DNA of 64,000 nucleotides from Loigolactobacillus binensis (GTDB lineage Bacteria > Bacillota > Bacilli > Lactobacillales > Lactobacillaceae). Below are positions 28,107-38,799 of this stretch, piece after piece. The notes under the pieces are model-generated. The model made no database searches and had not been told where the DNA came from. It was given only the letters and a program-made list of their open reading frames with translations. Made by a program: the position numbers and the translations under genes. Where the stretch lies: assembly GCF_005405165.1 (NCBI RefSeq), contig NZ_BJDN01000012.1, positions 1 through 64,000 of the forward strand, in the 5' to 3' direction. Every line of letters starts with the position of its first letter. Position 1 is the first letter of the stretch.

Positions 28107-28154
28107 ATCAAAAAAGCCAGCAAAGTAGTCGCCCTACTTACTGGCTTTTTTGAT
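28107..28154. terminator. Bidirectional terminator after telA
   Basis: ATCAAAAAAGCCAG pairs with CTGGCTTTTTTGAT (outer arms 28107-28120 and 28141-28154), with an inner AAGTAG/CTACTT stem. It can also serve the convergent MFS gene. Confidence 0.85.
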
Positions 28155-28236
28155 TGCCTGAATCGCCTTTAAAATAAAACTGGCATAAAATTGACGGCTA
28201 ACTTCTAGTTCAAATTACAAGTAGCACCGGGACGAC

Positions 28237-29691
28237 TTACGATCTAACGCTAGTCCGTTTACGAAATAAGCGCACACCGGTTAAAACCGTGGCCACCAGG
28301 CAAACACTTAACGCCACCAAAAAGGCAACGTGCATCCCGTAAATAAATACCTGCGGGTGTTTTGGTAAATAAGTAGTCACGTGCTGACCATAGTCGTGGC
28401 TCATCGCGCTGTAAAGTACCGTAGTTGCAATAGAAATACCAAAGACCATCCCTAGATTACGGGCCAAAGCGTTGATCCCGCCAGCAATCCCTAGATCTTT
28501 AGCGGTAACCGAACTCATCACCATTGTATTATTAGGTGCTTGGAAAATACCGTTGCCTAAACCAACTAAACCGACAAAGGCCATAAACAACCAAATCGGC
28601 GTATTTAAATCGGTGAGAAAATAGCCTAATTGACTTAACGAAATCAAAACCAACCCAATAAAGGTCAATAATTCTGGCCCAATGCGATCGGACAGACTAC
28701 CAGCCAAAGGTGAAGCAACGACCTGTAAAATCGGGAACATCATTAGAATATAACCGGCTAGCAATGGTGAAATCGACCGTGCATTTTCTAAATAAAATGG
28801 TGAGATCACGTTGAAGAAAAAGTTAGTGACAAAAATCAAAAAGCCAGCGATCAGGCTTAAACTAAAGGCCGAATTACGGAATAACTTAAATGAGATCAGC
28901 GGTTCTTGTTGCCGCGGTTCGTACCAAATAAAAGCCGCCAGCATCACTAAAGCGACCAAAAATAAACCGATGATCAACGGCTGGGTAAACCCAATTTGCT
29001 GCCCTAAGAACACGCCAACAAATAAACTAACGATCAGCAGCATAAAGATGATGAAGCCGGTAAAATCAATTGTCTTACGACTGATCGATAAATCTTTAGG
29101 CAAAATTTTATGACCTAGAATCATAGTTAAAATACCGATCGGCACATTCAACCAAAAAATATATCCCCAAGGTAAAACTGCTAAAATCAAACCACCGATC
29201 CCTGGACCGGCGATCGATCCCAACGAGACAAATGAGCCAATAAAACCTAATGCTTTACCCCGCTCGTTAATTGGAAAAATTTCGGTAATGATCCCGTTGT
29301 TATTACTCATGGTCATACTCGCGCCAAAAGCCTGCAATCCCCGGGCTAATAGCAACATAGTCAAGCTTTGATTGAATCCACATAATAGAGAGCCTAAAAC
29401 AAAGAAAAAAGTACCGATCCGAAAGATTTTAATCTTACCTAAAACGTCGCCTAATTTACCAAACAACAATAAAAGCGCACAAACCACGATCAAATAGATC
29501 GAAACGACCCATTCCGCCTGATTCATGGGGATCTTCAAATCACGACTCATAACTGGTAAAGCAATATTAACGATACTACCATCTAACGTTGACATAAAAG
29601 TGAACAGGCCGACTGCGACCAAAATCCACCAGCGATTTTTCTGGACTTGTGGATCGGTTTGAAAGCTAGCCTTTTGCGTTGTTGTTTCCAT
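28237..29691 (-). CDS. MFS transporter, DHA2 (EmrB/QacA) family drug exporter
   Basis: A 14-helix proton-coupled exporter of 484 residues. The conserved start of helix 1 (STLDGSIVNIALP) and motif A-like LFGKLGDVLGKIKIF are present, as is the antiporter motif C-like GPGIGGLIL. The substrate cannot be told from sequence. No regulator gene is adjacent; an ATATAGT/ACTATAT inverted repeat lies upstream at 29775-29802. The gene is separated from dapF by 111 bases. Confidence 0.88.
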   Translation of the reverse strand: METTTQKASFQTDPQVQKNRWWILVAVGLFTFMSTLDGSIVNIALPVMSRDLKIPMNQAEWVVSIYLIVVCALLLLFGKLGDVLGKIKIFRIGTFFFVLGSLLCGFNQSLTMLLLARGLQAFGASMTMSNNNGIITEIFPINERGKALGFIGSFVSLGSIAGPGIGGLILAVLPWGYIFWLNVPIGILTMILGHKILPKDLSISRKTIDFTGFIIFMLLIVSLFVGVFLGQQIGFTQPLIIGLFLVALVMLAAFIWYEPRQQEPLISFKLFRNSAFSLSLIAGFLIFVTNFFFNVISPFYLENARSISPLLAGYILMMFPILQVVASPLAGSLSDRIGPELLTFIGLVLISLSQLGYFLTDLNTPIWLFMAFVGLVGLGNGIFQAPNNTMVMSSVTAKDLGIAGGINALARNLGMVFGISIATTVLYSAMSHDYGQHVTTYLPKHPQVFIYGMHVAFLVALSVCLVATVLTGVRLFRKRTSVRS

Positions 29692-29724
29692 TGATTACGC
29701 CTCATTCATAAATTTCACAAAGAT

Positions 29725-29759
29725 GGAGCTGCAACCTAACTGATTCAGATCGCAGCTCC
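29725..29759 (-). terminator. Possible terminator between dapF and the MFS gene
   Basis: GGAGCTGC/GCAGCTCC (29725-29732 with 29752-29759) forms a strong 8-bp stem, but the T-run after it on the minus strand is poor, so read-through into the MFS gene is possible. Confidence 0.45.
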
Positions 29760-29774
29760 TTATTTTATTGAATA

Positions 29775-29802
29775 ATATAGTCAAAATAGCTTGTCACTAT
29801 AT
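29775..29802. promoter_or_regulatory. Inverted repeat upstream of the MFS gene
   Basis: ATATAGT (29775-29781) and ACTATAT (29796-29802) are perfect inverted arms 14 bases apart, directly after the dapF stop. The spacing would suit a dimeric repressor, but no regulator is nearby. Confidence 0.3.
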
Positions 29803-30783
29803 TTAATTTAAACGGTTAACAAAATTTTGGTATGCAGGTTGTTCTGCACTTTTAACGAATTGGGTTTGACTGAAGTCACCCGCTAATAAAGCCGCTAAAC
29901 TAAGCGTGGCAGTGCCAACAAAGGTTGCGTTGCCGATCAGCTCCATCCAATAAGTTGCTGCAGGCGTTTCGTGAACTAAAGTTTTGACCATTCCGCCAGG
30001 GTTACGTACGGTGATGGTTTGTTCAAAGTGACCGCCTTGTTCCAAAACGTAAATTAAACTGGCCGCCGACATACCGGTCCCGCAAGCATTGGTGAAACCA
30101 ACGCCTCGTTCAAAGGTACGTACAAAAATATGATCTGGGCCTAATATTTCGACAAAACTAACGTTGACCCCGTCCGGAAAATACGGATTCGCGCCATCAT
30201 TTAAATAACCAGCGATCCGCCCTAATTCTGGGCCTAACAATGTGGCGTGATCAACAAAACTGATCAAATGTGGATTAGGCACCGCCACCGCTGTAAAAGC
30301 AAGTTGCTTTGATAATGCTGGAATTTTGACGTGGTGTAACGCCGGTAAATCGGCAATATGCATCCCTAGATCTTCAGCCTTAAAACTGACTGGTGAAATT
30401 TCCGCCTGAAAAGTTTTAACTTGTGGCGCGAGATCCTGTGCCTGCTTCACGTTTAGATCCGCATACATTGTTTCAATTTTAAAGTCAGTTTGTTGTTTCT
30501 GCTCTGAAAGGTAACGGGCAACTGTGCGAATGCCGTTGCCACACATTGATGCCTCACTGCCATCAGCGTTGATCACCCGCATCTTGCCACTTGCTTGGGG
30601 GTGATCGGAATCATCAACGTATAAAACACCGTCGGCGCCACCAGCCAAGCCGGTTTTACGATCTGTGACTTGTTGAGTCACCTGTTTTAACTCAGCTTCA
30701 CTTAAACGATGTGCTAATTTAGTTTGATCAAGAATGAAAAACGCATTCTCGGAACCATGTACTTTGGTCAATGTAACGTCCAT
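29803..30783 (-). CDS. dapF: Diaminopimelate epimerase
   Basis: Converts LL- to meso-diaminopimelate for lysine and peptidoglycan synthesis. The 326-residue protein has the two catalytic cysteines, Cys81 in SMCGNG and Cys234 in NACGTG. It is about 50 residues longer than the E. coli enzyme, as in other lactobacilli. AGAGGTGG precedes the ATG. No other dap gene is here, so the pathway is split across the chromosome. Confidence 0.94.
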   Translation of the reverse strand: MDVTLTKVHGSENAFFILDQTKLAHRLSEAELKQVTQQVTDRKTGLAGGADGVLYVDDSDHPQASGKMRVINADGSEASMCGNGIRTVARYLSEQKQQTDFKIETMYADLNVKQAQDLAPQVKTFQAEISPVSFKAEDLGMHIADLPALHHVKIPALSKQLAFTAVAVPNPHLISFVDHATLLGPELGRIAGYLNDGANPYFPDGVNVSFVEILGPDHIFVRTFERGVGFTNACGTGMSAASLIYVLEQGGHFEQTITVRNPGGMVKTLVHETPAATYWMELIGNATFVGTATLSLAALLAGDFSQTQFVKSAEQPAYQNFVNRLN

Positions 30784-30849
30784 TGGCGCGCCACCTCTAT
30801 TTACAAATAATTTTAAAACACAAGCATCTATTTACTGAAATTAAAATCT

Positions 30850-30858
30850 AGTGTAGCA
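30850..30858 (-). promoter_or_regulatory. Putative promoter of dapF
   Basis: TGC then TACACT (plus 30850-30855) on the minus strand, about 67 bases before dapF and after the ileS terminator. Confidence 0.45.
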
Positions 30859-30901
30859 CAGATGAGAAAAAAAAACTACGCCTATACTTACTAATAGTTA
30901 G

Positions 30902-30939
30902 AAAAAAGCGTTTAAAATCCAACTGGATTTTAAACGCTT
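30902..30939 (-). terminator. Terminator after ileS
   Basis: A perfect 16-bp stem (30906-30921 with 30924-30939) is followed by six T on the minus strand. Confidence 0.9.
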
Positions 30940-30950
30940 TAAGTTGATTG

Positions 30951-33743
30951 TTAATCATCAAATCCTGCAACTACCGCTTCAGGAAAATGTTCTTCTACGA
31001 TCTTAGCACAACGACCACAGAATTTTGGTAACTTAGGATCTACACCAACATCAGTTTTCGTCATCCGGCAACGTGGGCAAACTTCACCGACCGCATGTTC
31101 AACAACGACTTTAACGTCACCGAAGTCAGTTGCATCCGCTGGCGCACTAGCTGCATCTGCCACTTCAAGATCAGAGACGATCAAGATCTGCATCACGTTA
31201 GCATCCAACGCATTTAACAACGTTTTAACGGTTGCGTTAGGGTACAAAGTCACCTTAGCTTCCAATGACTTACCGATCACTTTAGCATCCCGCGCTTCTT
31301 CTAATGCCTTCAAAACATCAGAACGCAGGTCCATGAAGTTGGTCCATAATTCTTGTAACTCGGTTTCATCATCAAAGTGATCGACCGCTGGCATTTCGGC
31401 CAATTGCACGTAATCTTCTGGTTCGTGCAAGAAGCCCCAAACCTCTTCAGTAGTATGCGGTAAAATTGGCGTCAATAATTTAGTCAAATCAACTAAAACA
31501 TTGTACATCACTGTCTGCATTGCCCGCCGTTTAGGATCAGCAGCCGCTTCAATGTACACGATGTCTTTAGCAAAGTCTAAATAAAAGGCTGAAAGATCAA
31601 CGGTAATGAAGTTGCTGACCTGTTTATAAACCGTCGCAAAATCATATTTTTCATAGGCTGCTAAGGACGCTGCCTTGACTTGATTCAAGCGGATCATTAA
31701 ATATTTATCCACTGACTGTAGGTCGTTATAATCAAGGGCATCCGTTGCCGGATCAAAATCCGTGGTATTAGCCAACAAGAAGCGTAACGTGTTACGAATC
31801 TTACGATAGCTATCAGAAACCTGCTTGAAGCCTTCCATCGAAACCCGAACATCGGCCGAGGAATCAACCGTTGCGACCCACAAACGCAGGATCTCAGCCC
31901 CCATTTGTTTGATGATCTTACTTGGTGCGATCGTGTTACCTAATGATTTACTCATCTTATGACCATCTTTGTCCATCGTGAAGCCTTGAGACAAGATCTG
32001 CTTGTATGGTGCCGCACCAGAAACCGCGACACTAGTGATCAAACTAGAATTGAACCAGCCACGATACTGATCAGAACCTTCTAAGTAAAGATCAGCCGGA
32101 TAAGTTAAGTAATCACGTTCAGCTAAAACACCTTGATGTGACGAACCAGAATCAAACCAAACATCCATAATGTCAGTTTCTTTAGTGAACTGACCATTTG
32201 GTGAATGTTCATTAGTAAACCCTTCTGGTAGTAAATCCTTAGCTTCACGATCAAACCAAACACTGGAACCATATTTAGCAAATAAGTCAGCCACATGATC
32301 AATTGTTTCTGGTGTGATGATCGCTTCACCATCTTCACCATAGAAAATTGGTAACGGCACACCCCACACCCGCTGCCGTGAGATGACCCAGTCGCCACGA
32401 TCACGGATCATGTTATAAAGCCGGGTTTTGCCCCAATCAGGTGTAAAGGAAACTTTTTCGATCGCCGCTAAGATTTGATCACGGAAGGCATCAACTGAGG
32501 CAAACCATTGCGGTGTTGACCGGAAAATAACGGGCTTTTTCGTCCGCCAATCCATTGGGTAACTATGCAAATAAGGTTCTTGCTTCAACATCAACCCAGC
32601 ATCTTCCACCTTTTTGATCGAAAGTTTATTGGCGTCTTCATAGAATAAACCTTCAAATCCAGGTGCTTCATCAGTTAAACGACCTTGGTCATCAACTGGT
32701 GATAAAATATCCAAACCGTATTTCTTACCGACCTTAAAGTCATCGTCACCTAAACCAGGTGCGGTATGGACTAAACCAGTACCTGAATCAAGCGTGACGT
32801 AATCGCCTAACATCAAGAGTAATTCACGATCTTGATAGAACGGATGTTGTGCGGTCATATATTCCATATCTTGACCCTTAAGCGTTTTAAGAACTTTGAC
32901 GTCTTGCCAACCAGCTTTTTCAGCAAGTGTGTTGACCAATTCAGAAGCAACCACGAATTTGCGGTCTTCACCAGCCGGTTGCACAACGGAATAATCATAT
33001 TCAGCTTCAACAACGATCCCTTCACTGGCTGGAATGGTCCATGGTGTGGTCGTCCAAACCACAAAGTAAGTATCTGTATCCAAAATACCCTTGCCATCTT
33101 TAACTTGTTCACCGTAATAAGCAGAGGGTGATTCAATATCCTTATATTCCAGTTCTGCTTCAGCTAAAGCTGATTCGGAGGACGGTGACCAGTGGATCGG
33201 CTTGTTGCCGCGATAAATATAACCTTTCTTCGCCATTTCACCAAAGACACGCACTTCCCGCGCCTCAAATTCTGGTGCTAAGGTTAAATAAGGACGGTCC
33301 CAGTCAGCCGACACGCCTAAACGTTTAAAGTCAGTTCTTTGCTTGTCAACTTGTTCCAGCGCGTATTTATGACATAAAGCACGAAATTCGGAAATTGACA
33401 TTTTTTTACGATCATAACCTTGTTTCGTTAATTGTTGTTCAATTGGTAGCCCATGGGTATCCCAACCAGGAACATAAGGTGCCCGGAAACCTGACATCGA
33501 TTTGAAACGGACAATAATATCCTTACTGATCTTATTTAACGCATGACCAATATGGATATTCCCATTGGCGTATGGAGGGCCATCATGTAAGACAAAAGTT
33601 GGCTTACCCTCATTTAATTTTTGCCGTTGTTCATACAAACCATTTTCCGCCCACGCTTTTTGCCATTCAGCTTCGCGGACTGGCAAATTACCGCGCATCG
33701 GGAACTTAGTTTTACCTAAGTTCAAAGTATCTTTAACACGCAT
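30951..33743 (-). CDS. ileS: Isoleucyl-tRNA synthetase
   Basis: A class I synthetase charging tRNA-Ile, 930 residues from MRVKDTLNL. The HIGH motif is in [16 protein letters not shown] in [10 protein letters not shown], the CP1 editing domain lies between them, and C-terminal zinc-binding cysteines are present (CPRCR, FCGRC). I chose the ATG at 33743 (GGGAG eight bases upstream) over one two codons earlier. Expression is under an isoleucine T-box. It follows divIVA, the usual Firmicutes order. Confidence 0.98.
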   Translation of the reverse strand: MRVKDTLNLGKTKFPMRGNLPVREAEWQKAWAENGLYEQRQKLNEGKPTFVLHDGPPYANGNIHIGHALNKISKDIIVRFKSMSGFRAPYVPGWDTHGLPIEQQLTKQGYDRKKMSISEFRALCHKYALEQVDKQRTDFKRLGVSADWDRPYLTLAPEFEAREVRVFGEMAKKGYIYRGNKPIHWSPSSESALAEAELEYKDIESPSAYYGEQVKDGKGILDTDTYFVVWTTTPWTIPASEGIVVEAEYDYSVVQPAGEDRKFVVASELVNTLAEKAGWQDVKVLKTLKGQDMEYMTAQHPFYQDRELLLMLGDYVTLDSGTGLVHTAPGLGDDDFKVGKKYGLDILSPVDDQGRLTDEAPGFEGLFYEDANKLSIKKVEDAGLMLKQEPYLHSYPMDWRTKKPVIFRSTPQWFASVDAFRDQILAAIEKVSFTPDWGKTRLYNMIRDRGDWVISRQRVWGVPLPIFYGEDGEAIITPETIDHVADLFAKYGSSVWFDREAKDLLPEGFTNEHSPNGQFTKETDIMDVWFDSGSSHQGVLAERDYLTYPADLYLEGSDQYRGWFNSSLITSVAVSGAAPYKQILSQGFTMDKDGHKMSKSLGNTIAPSKIIKQMGAEILRLWVATVDSSADVRVSMEGFKQVSDSYRKIRNTLRFLLANTTDFDPATDALDYNDLQSVDKYLMIRLNQVKAASLAAYEKYDFATVYKQVSNFITVDLSAFYLDFAKDIVYIEAAADPKRRAMQTVMYNVLVDLTKLLTPILPHTTEEVWGFLHEPEDYVQLAEMPAVDHFDDETELQELWTNFMDLRSDVLKALEEARDAKVIGKSLEAKVTLYPNATVKTLLNALDANVMQILIVSDLEVADAASAPADATDFGDVKVVVEHAVGEVCPRCRMTKTDVGVDPKLPKFCGRCAKIVEEHFPEAVVAGFDD

Positions 33744-33800
33744 CAACATCTCTCCCTTTTATCAATGATTGACTTAAATTCTTAAACCAGTTACGCAAAT

Positions 33801-34033
33801 AAAAAAGACTTCATCCCTAATTGGGACGAAGTCGTCGTGGTACCACCCAGCTTTAGAGTACACAAATGCACTCCCTTGAATTGCAGTTATAACGACTACA
33901 AAGCCGGCAACACTTACTACTAGTTCACTGTTGCATCAAACCAAAGATGATCCACTAACCGTTAGTGCACTGTCAACCTTCCACCAAACGTTGACTCGCT
34001 GTTGTGGTAACAATTAGTTTACTGTTCTTTGTG
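33801..34033 (-). ncRNA. T-box leader of ileS, isoleucine specifier
   Basis: On the minus strand the leader starts with a stem base CAAAG/CTTTG and an AACAGTA loop. An ATC specifier (plus 33949-33951) follows. Then come the T-box motif GGGTGGTACCACG (plus 33836-33850) and a terminator stem (33807-33817 with 33823-33833) followed by six T. Uncharged tRNA-Ile would stabilise the antiterminator and allow ileS transcription. Stem I begins right after the divIVA stop, so the promoter may lie inside divIVA or the leader is read through. Confidence 0.93.
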
Positions 34034-34034
34034 A

Positions 34035-34799
34035 TTATTTATCAGAATTTTGAGAATCTGGTTCAATTGCTGGTTGGTCACCAACCCCGGCTGCTTCACT
34101 GGTGTTATCTGGGAAAATAATCATCGTTTCCCCTGGTGCATCACTTTCAGTTTGCGTAACGGCCGCATCAGTTGCACCATTGGCACTAGCTTGGCTAGCT
34201 GCTGGCGTTGCCGCTGATTGGTTTGAGTTTACGCTACTTGCTTCAGAATTGTCAAGCCGCTGTTGTAAGATTTTTTGAATCGCTTCATCTTGTGAACCAT
34301 CATCATGGGCCAATAATTCATCCCAATCTTTGCTGCGGACAATTTCCAATTGTGATTCCAACATCACTTGTAATCGTTGCCGGAAAACCCGTGTTTGTTT
34401 CTTCAGGTCCTCGGTTTCGATTGTGATCTGTTTAGCCTTTTGCGAGGCGTCGGCTAAAATCCGGTTAGATTTCTCAGTCGCTTCATTTAACAGATTCTGC
34501 GTATTCTTTTGTGCTTCCTGGCTAATGATCTCGGCTTCTTTTTGTGCATTAGTTTTGACCTTGTCAGCTGCTTCTTGCGCGACGATGATTGACTGGTTCA
34601 ATGCATCCTTCAGTTGATTAAAGTAAGTGACTTTTTCTTCACTTGCTTTCAAAGCAGTTTGTAGATCATCTTTTTGCTTTAAAACCGCTTCATAATCCTT
34701 AATAATTTGATCAAGAAAATCGTTGACCTGATCTTGATCGTAACCACGCATTTTTACGTTAAATTCCTTGTTGTGAATATCCAACGGGGTTAATGCCAT
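34035..34799 (-). CDS. divIVA: Cell-division protein DivIVA
   Basis: A coiled-coil protein that recognises curved membrane at septa and poles. The 254 residues include the conserved N-terminal lipid-binding domain (LTPLDIHNKEF, YDQDQVNDFLD), coiled coil from about 30 to 160, and an acidic Ser/Ala-rich tail of about 70 residues. GGAGGG precedes the ATG. It is the last gene of the dcw-associated group. Confidence 0.95.
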   Translation of the reverse strand: MALTPLDIHNKEFNVKMRGYDQDQVNDFLDQIIKDYEAVLKQKDDLQTALKASEEKVTYFNQLKDALNQSIIVAQEAADKVKTNAQKEAEIISQEAQKNTQNLLNEATEKSNRILADASQKAKQITIETEDLKKQTRVFRQRLQVMLESQLEIVRSKDWDELLAHDDGSQDEAIQKILQQRLDNSEASSVNSNQSAATPAASQASANGATDAAVTQTESDAPGETMIIFPDNTSEAAGVGDQPAIEPDSQNSDK

Positions 34800-34817
34800 A
34801 TGAATCCCTCCAAAAAA

Positions 34818-35600
34818 CTATTTTCTTAAAACACCAAGTAATAAGCGGTACTTGTCTTTCTTGGTCTTACCTTCGATCTCACGTAGCTGGATTCGGCCAT
34901 AACCACGTATCGAAATGATGTCGCGTAAACCTAATTCAAAATCGGGCCGCTCGAAAACTTGCCAATTTAATTTTATTTTACCATTTTCCACCAATTCTTT
35001 CGAACGCTGGCGCGAAATATTGTAAACACTGGAAATCAAGCTATCAACGCGTAACGAACTGGTGGTGGTGTGCTCCAAGGCCCAAGCGTCCTTAGGCACC
35101 AAAAGATCAGTATAATCCTTGGCCTCTAAGCGCACACCCACCCGGCCAATTTTAGTGATCTGTGCCTGAATATAGTCGGCCATACTCGCCGTAACGAAAA
35201 ATTGCCAACGCTCACCATCAGTCATAATATCACCAAACATGTCGCGCTTGATACCTGCATTTACCAGGGTTCCCAAAATTTTCCCGTGGGATAGCTTGGA
35301 AAACTTAGTGGGATAATGAATTTCAAACAATTGAATCGCAAAGTCATCTTGCGTCGGTTCAAAATAAGCCGGATACAATAATGCCCGCTTCCGTTCAGCG
35401 GCTAAATAGCCACCTTCAAAGCGATAATGTTGCTCCCCTTTTTCACCGACTAACGCTTCAACAATGTACTGTTGCCGCGGATCTAAAAAATCGGTTAAAT
35501 ATGGGCGGTACTGATCGCTAACATCTTGAAGCCAACCAGCAACTTGGTCAATAAACGGCGCTTCCGCTTTGCGAAAATGCTGATAAATATTCTCGTCCAT
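34818..35600 (-). CDS. ylmH: YlmH family S4-domain RNA-binding protein
   Basis: A 260-residue protein with a C-terminal S4 domain (SVYNISRQRSKELVENGKIKLNW). YlmH proteins bind ribosomal particles and act in rescue of stalled 50S complexes in B. subtilis; an older annotation links it to division through its neighbours. The ATG at 35600 has AAGGAGG eight to nine bases upstream. Conserved order yggT-ylmH-divIVA. Confidence 0.88.
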   Translation of the reverse strand: MDENIYQHFRKAEAPFIDQVAGWLQDVSDQYRPYLTDFLDPRQQYIVEALVGEKGEQHYRFEGGYLAAERKRALLYPAYFEPTQDDFAIQLFEIHYPTKFSKLSHGKILGTLVNAGIKRDMFGDIMTDGERWQFFVTASMADYIQAQITKIGRVGVRLEAKDYTDLLVPKDAWALEHTTTSSLRVDSLISSVYNISRQRSKELVENGKIKLNWQVFERPDFELGLRDIISIRGYGRIQLREIEGKTKKDKYRLLLGVLRK

Positions 35601-35646
35601 ATTAGCTATCCTCCTTTTATTTAAACCCACAGTCCCAATGCTTGCC

Positions 35647-35934
35647 TTAAAGGATCAAATTGAAAATAAGTTGGGCAAGAAAAGCTAACCCATATTGCGC
35701 CATCCCTAGAACTAAGATCGCCACCATTGGTGCAAAACTTAAACCAGCGATCGGTGGGATCAGCCGGTAAAAAATATTTAAATACGGTTCACTGAGTCGT
35801 CCCAAAAGCTGACCAAGCTTAGTTTGATAGGCATTGGGGAACCATGACATTAAAACGTAGATCACCAGTACAAACATATACAAGTCGATCAAACGATTTA
35901 AAATATAAAAGATAGTGCTGACTACTGTAAGCAA
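35647..35934 (-). CDS. YggT family membrane protein
   Basis: A 95-residue protein with two hydrophobic segments and the family signature MSWFPNAYQTKLGQLLGRLSEPYLNIFYRLIPP between them. Homologues sit beside sepF and divIVA in Gram-positives and have been linked to division or osmotic stress, without a known activity. The start is TTG, seven bases after GGAGG; the nearby ATG is out of frame. Confidence 0.87.
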   Translation of the reverse strand: MLTVVSTIFYILNRLIDLYMFVLVIYVLMSWFPNAYQTKLGQLLGRLSEPYLNIFYRLIPPIAGLSFAPMVAILVLGMAQYGLAFLAQLIFNLIL

Positions 35935-36053
35935 CGCATGACCTCCCTGCCATTAATTTTTCTACCTAAAGTGTTAGTTGCAACGGGGCCAACTTTCTGA
36001 TCAACCTAATAGCGAAACGGTCGATTGACTAAAAGTTGCCTTTCAAACGGTGC

Positions 36054-36530
36054 CTAGCCTAAACCGTCTTTACGAAGAATATCGGAAAGATTGCCATCAA
36101 TTTCAAAATTAGCCGGAGTGCATAGGAAAATGTCATCACCGATACGTTCAATGTCACCATTAATGGCAAAAACAGTCCCCGTCAAGAAATCAACGATCCG
36201 TTTGGCCTGTGCCTGATCGATTCGATTGAAACTCAAAACGACTGCGCGACTGTTCAGTAAGTGGGTGGCGGCTTCTTTCACATCGGAATAAATTCGTGGT
36301 TCAAAGATCACGATTTTACTGGCCTTGCTAGGTGTTGCATTCAGTGCAACCACCTTCTGACTGTTGGCAGGTGTTCCCCGAAATTGCGGTGCTTTAGCTG
36401 AATTAACGGGCCGGTTAGTCGGTTGCGGTTGTTCACTTGGCTTCTTTTCTTGTGTCGTCGGTTCGGTATAAAATTCATCATCATCACTCATACCAAAAAA
36501 TTTACTTAAATTCAATTTACCAAATGCCAT
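36054..36530 (-). CDS. sepF: Cell-division protein SepF
   Basis: An FtsZ-binding membrane tether of 158 residues. The N-terminal amphipathic helix (about 1-13), a polar Gln/Pro-rich linker to about 60 and the C-terminal SepF domain (KIVIFEPRIYSDVKEAATHL onward) are all there. In B. subtilis it bundles FtsZ filaments into rings and can replace FtsA. It is next to yggS and yggT as usual. Confidence 0.94.
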   Translation of the reverse strand: MAFGKLNLSKFFGMSDDDEFYTEPTTQEKKPSEQPQPTNRPVNSAKAPQFRGTPANSQKVVALNATPSKASKIVIFEPRIYSDVKEAATHLLNSRAVVLSFNRIDQAQAKRIVDFLTGTVFAINGDIERIGDDIFLCTPANFEIDGNLSDILRKDGLG

Positions 36531-36607
36531 TTTCTGACCTCCTTACTTTGAAGCTTATTATGCGACAGATTATTGTTAAATATCACAATAACTTTATTTA
36601 GGCGTTT

Positions 36608-37276
36608 TTAGCGAAATAACGCAGTTCCGACCCGGACAAAAGTTGCTCCCTCTAAAACTGCGATTCGATAATCCCGCGTCATCCCCATGCTTAATTCATG
36701 ACATGGTGCATAAGGCAACCTAAGTTGGGCGATCGCATCACGCTTCAAGCGTAATTGCTTAAATAAGCCGTGTAAGGCCGTTTCATCGGCGTCGATCGGT
36801 GCCATGGTCATCAAGCCGACCACATGAATTTTAGTAAAATCGGCCAGTGATTTAATAAACGGCTCGACTTCTGCTAAGCTCAGACCTGATTTAGAAGCTT
36901 CGCCAGAAACATTGACCTCAACAAAACAATCAATTGGCCGCAAAGCGCGCTTTTCAATTTCTGTAGCTAAACTTAACCGATCCAACGAATGTAGATACGC
37001 AATTTTATTGATAACTTGCTTAACTTTACGTTTTTGTAAATTACCAATAAAATGCCATTGTAACTCTGGTGCCGTTAGTGCGGCCTGTTTTTCCGCCAGC
37101 CCCTCCGGTCGATTTTCAGCTAAGTTAACCAAACCAGTGGCCGCGACAGCCTGCGCTTCAGCAACCGTATGATATTTAGTCACTGCCACCAAAGTCACGG
37201 TATCCGTTCGACCAGCGGCTGCACATGCGGCCGTGATCGTTTGCTGAACATGTTGAACATTTTCTGCAATCGTCAT
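36608..37276 (-). CDS. YggS family pyridoxal phosphate homeostasis protein
   Basis: A fold-type III PLP-binding protein of 222 residues starting MTIAENVQHV. The PLP lysine is in VAVTKYH, and the H-S-MGMTRDY motif near the C-terminus is conserved. It helps buffer free PLP and amino-acid balance; no enzyme activity is known. AGGAGG lies seven bases before the ATG at 37276, so the longer reading upstream is rejected. Confidence 0.9.
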   Translation of the reverse strand: MTIAENVQHVQQTITAACAAAGRTDTVTLVAVTKYHTVAEAQAVAATGLVNLAENRPEGLAEKQAALTAPELQWHFIGNLQKRKVKQVINKIAYLHSLDRLSLATEIEKRALRPIDCFVEVNVSGEASKSGLSLAEVEPFIKSLADFTKIHVVGLMTMAPIDADETALHGLFKQLRLKRDAIAQLRLPYAPCHELSMGMTRDYRIAVLEGATFVRVGTALFR

Positions 37277-37482
37277 TGTGCCGCCTCCTATAGATAAGCT
37301 TAAGTTAGATGTGCCGCAAAAATAGTGGTTCCACAGCAAAAACTAATGAACCGTCATTGCAGACGTTACCAGAAACCAACGTCAGTGGCCATTTTTGCAG
37401 CAGTCATCGCGCTTTTTAAATCCAATTAGCTTAAATTTATTGACTATGCTAGTAAAATAATCATTTTACACTACTCCGGTAA

Positions 37483-38766
37483 TTAATTACGCCGCCGCCG
37501 GAAAAATGGTGGCTTATCTAAGCCGTCATCGCTGTCGTCACCACTGTCAGTATCGGTGCGTTGGAAAATATCAAAATCAGGTTTCTCAGTCTTAGCAAAG
37601 TTATTATCTTTTTCTGATGTTTGCCGCTGGCTTGGTTCCTGCCGAATATCCCAATTACCGAAAGGATCATCATTACGCTTATTAGCAGCGGTCTGCCGGG
37701 GGTTGCTGGCCGCAGAACTTGGTGCCGCTTCAGTTTGACGGGCGGTTTCAAAGTTACGGCCAGTTTTAGGCTGATTGTTCACGCCCCGCCGAATATTTTG
37801 CGTTTTCTTATCGTCATCGATGCCGGTAGCAATAACGGTAACGATCACCTCGTCACCAAGGCTTTCATTGATCGACGTTCCGAAAATAATATTAACATCA
37901 CTAGTTGCCGCCTGGGAAACGATGTCCGAAGCATCTTGTGCTTCAAACAAGGAGAGATCAGGTCCACCAGTAATATTTAATAACACTTGTTCAGCGCCAT
38001 CAATGGAAGTCTCCAATAATGGTGACGAAATGGCTTTCTTAGTTGCCTCAGCGGTGCGGTTTTCACCTGTTGCCGAACCAATACCCATTAAAGCAGAACC
38101 TTGATTTTGCATCACCGTTTTAACGTCGGCAAAATCCAAGTTAACGTAACCCGGTGAAGTGATCAGATCAGAGATTCCTTGAACCCCTTGCCGTAACACA
38201 TTATCGGCTTCTTGGAAGGCTTCTAACATTGGGGTCTTCTTATCGACGACTTCTAATAAACGATTATTGGAAATAATGACTAAAGTGTCCACGTGAGTTT
38301 TCATTTCGGCAATACCTTCCGCCGCATTTTTAGCACGCCGCGGGCCTTCAAAACTAAATGGCCGGGTCACAACCCCAACGGTCAGTGCGCCAAGATCTTT
38401 TGCTGTCTTAGCAATAATTGGGGCAGCACCGGTCCCGGTACCACCACCCATTCCAGCGGTGACAAAGATCATATCTGCACCTTTAAGCGCTTCGGCAATT
38501 GCCTCTTCGCTTTCTTCAGCCGCTTTCTGGCCAATTTCGGGTGTGGCCCCCGCACCTAGGCCGCGGGTCAACTTAGCCCCTAATTGAATTTTAGTTTCTG
38601 CATCTGAACTGTCCAACGCCTGAACGTCCGTGTTAGCCACGATAAATTCGACACCTTTAACGTCTTCAGCAATCATTCGGTTAACGGCGTTACCGCCAGC
38701 ACCGCCGACACCAATCACTTTAATGACCGCGCCAGTATTTTGTGTTGAGTCTAATGAAAATTCCAT
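37483..38766 (-). CDS. ftsZ: Cell-division protein FtsZ
   Basis: The tubulin-like GTPase forming the Z ring, 427 residues. It has the GTP-binding signature [10 protein letters not shown], the T7 loop NLDFAD (catalytic Asp), a disordered linker rich in Gln/Asp and a C-terminal peptide ([11 protein letters not shown]) for FtsA/SepF binding. AGGAGG precedes the ATG; it lies 33 bases after ftsA. Confidence 0.98.
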   Translation of the reverse strand: MEFSLDSTQNTGAVIKVIGVGGAGGNAVNRMIAEDVKGVEFIVANTDVQALDSSDAETKIQLGAKLTRGLGAGATPEIGQKAAEESEEAIAEALKGADMIFVTAGMGGGTGTGAAPIIAKTAKDLGALTVGVVTRPFSFEGPRRAKNAAEGIAEMKTHVDTLVIISNNRLLEVVDKKTPMLEAFQEADNVLRQGVQGISDLITSPGYVNLDFADVKTVMQNQGSALMGIGSATGENRTAEATKKAISSPLLETSIDGAEQVLLNITGGPDLSLFEAQDASDIVSQAATSDVNIIFGTSINESLGDEVIVTVIATGIDDDKKTQNIRRGVNNQPKTGRNFETARQTEAAPSSAASNPRQTAANKRNDDPFGNWDIRQEPSQRQTSEKDNNFAKTEKPDFDIFQRTDTDSGDDSDDGLDKPPFFRRRRN

Positions 38767-38799
38767 AACTTGTATCCTCCTAATAATCTGATAGTGCCA

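Noticed and set aside
27719..28123. 134-codon ORF antisense to telA
   Set aside because: No ribosome site and composition explained by the telA frame; telA has clear family features.
37621..37980. 119-codon ORF antisense to ftsZ
   Set aside because: Lies over the low-complexity ftsZ linker; no start signals; shadow frame.
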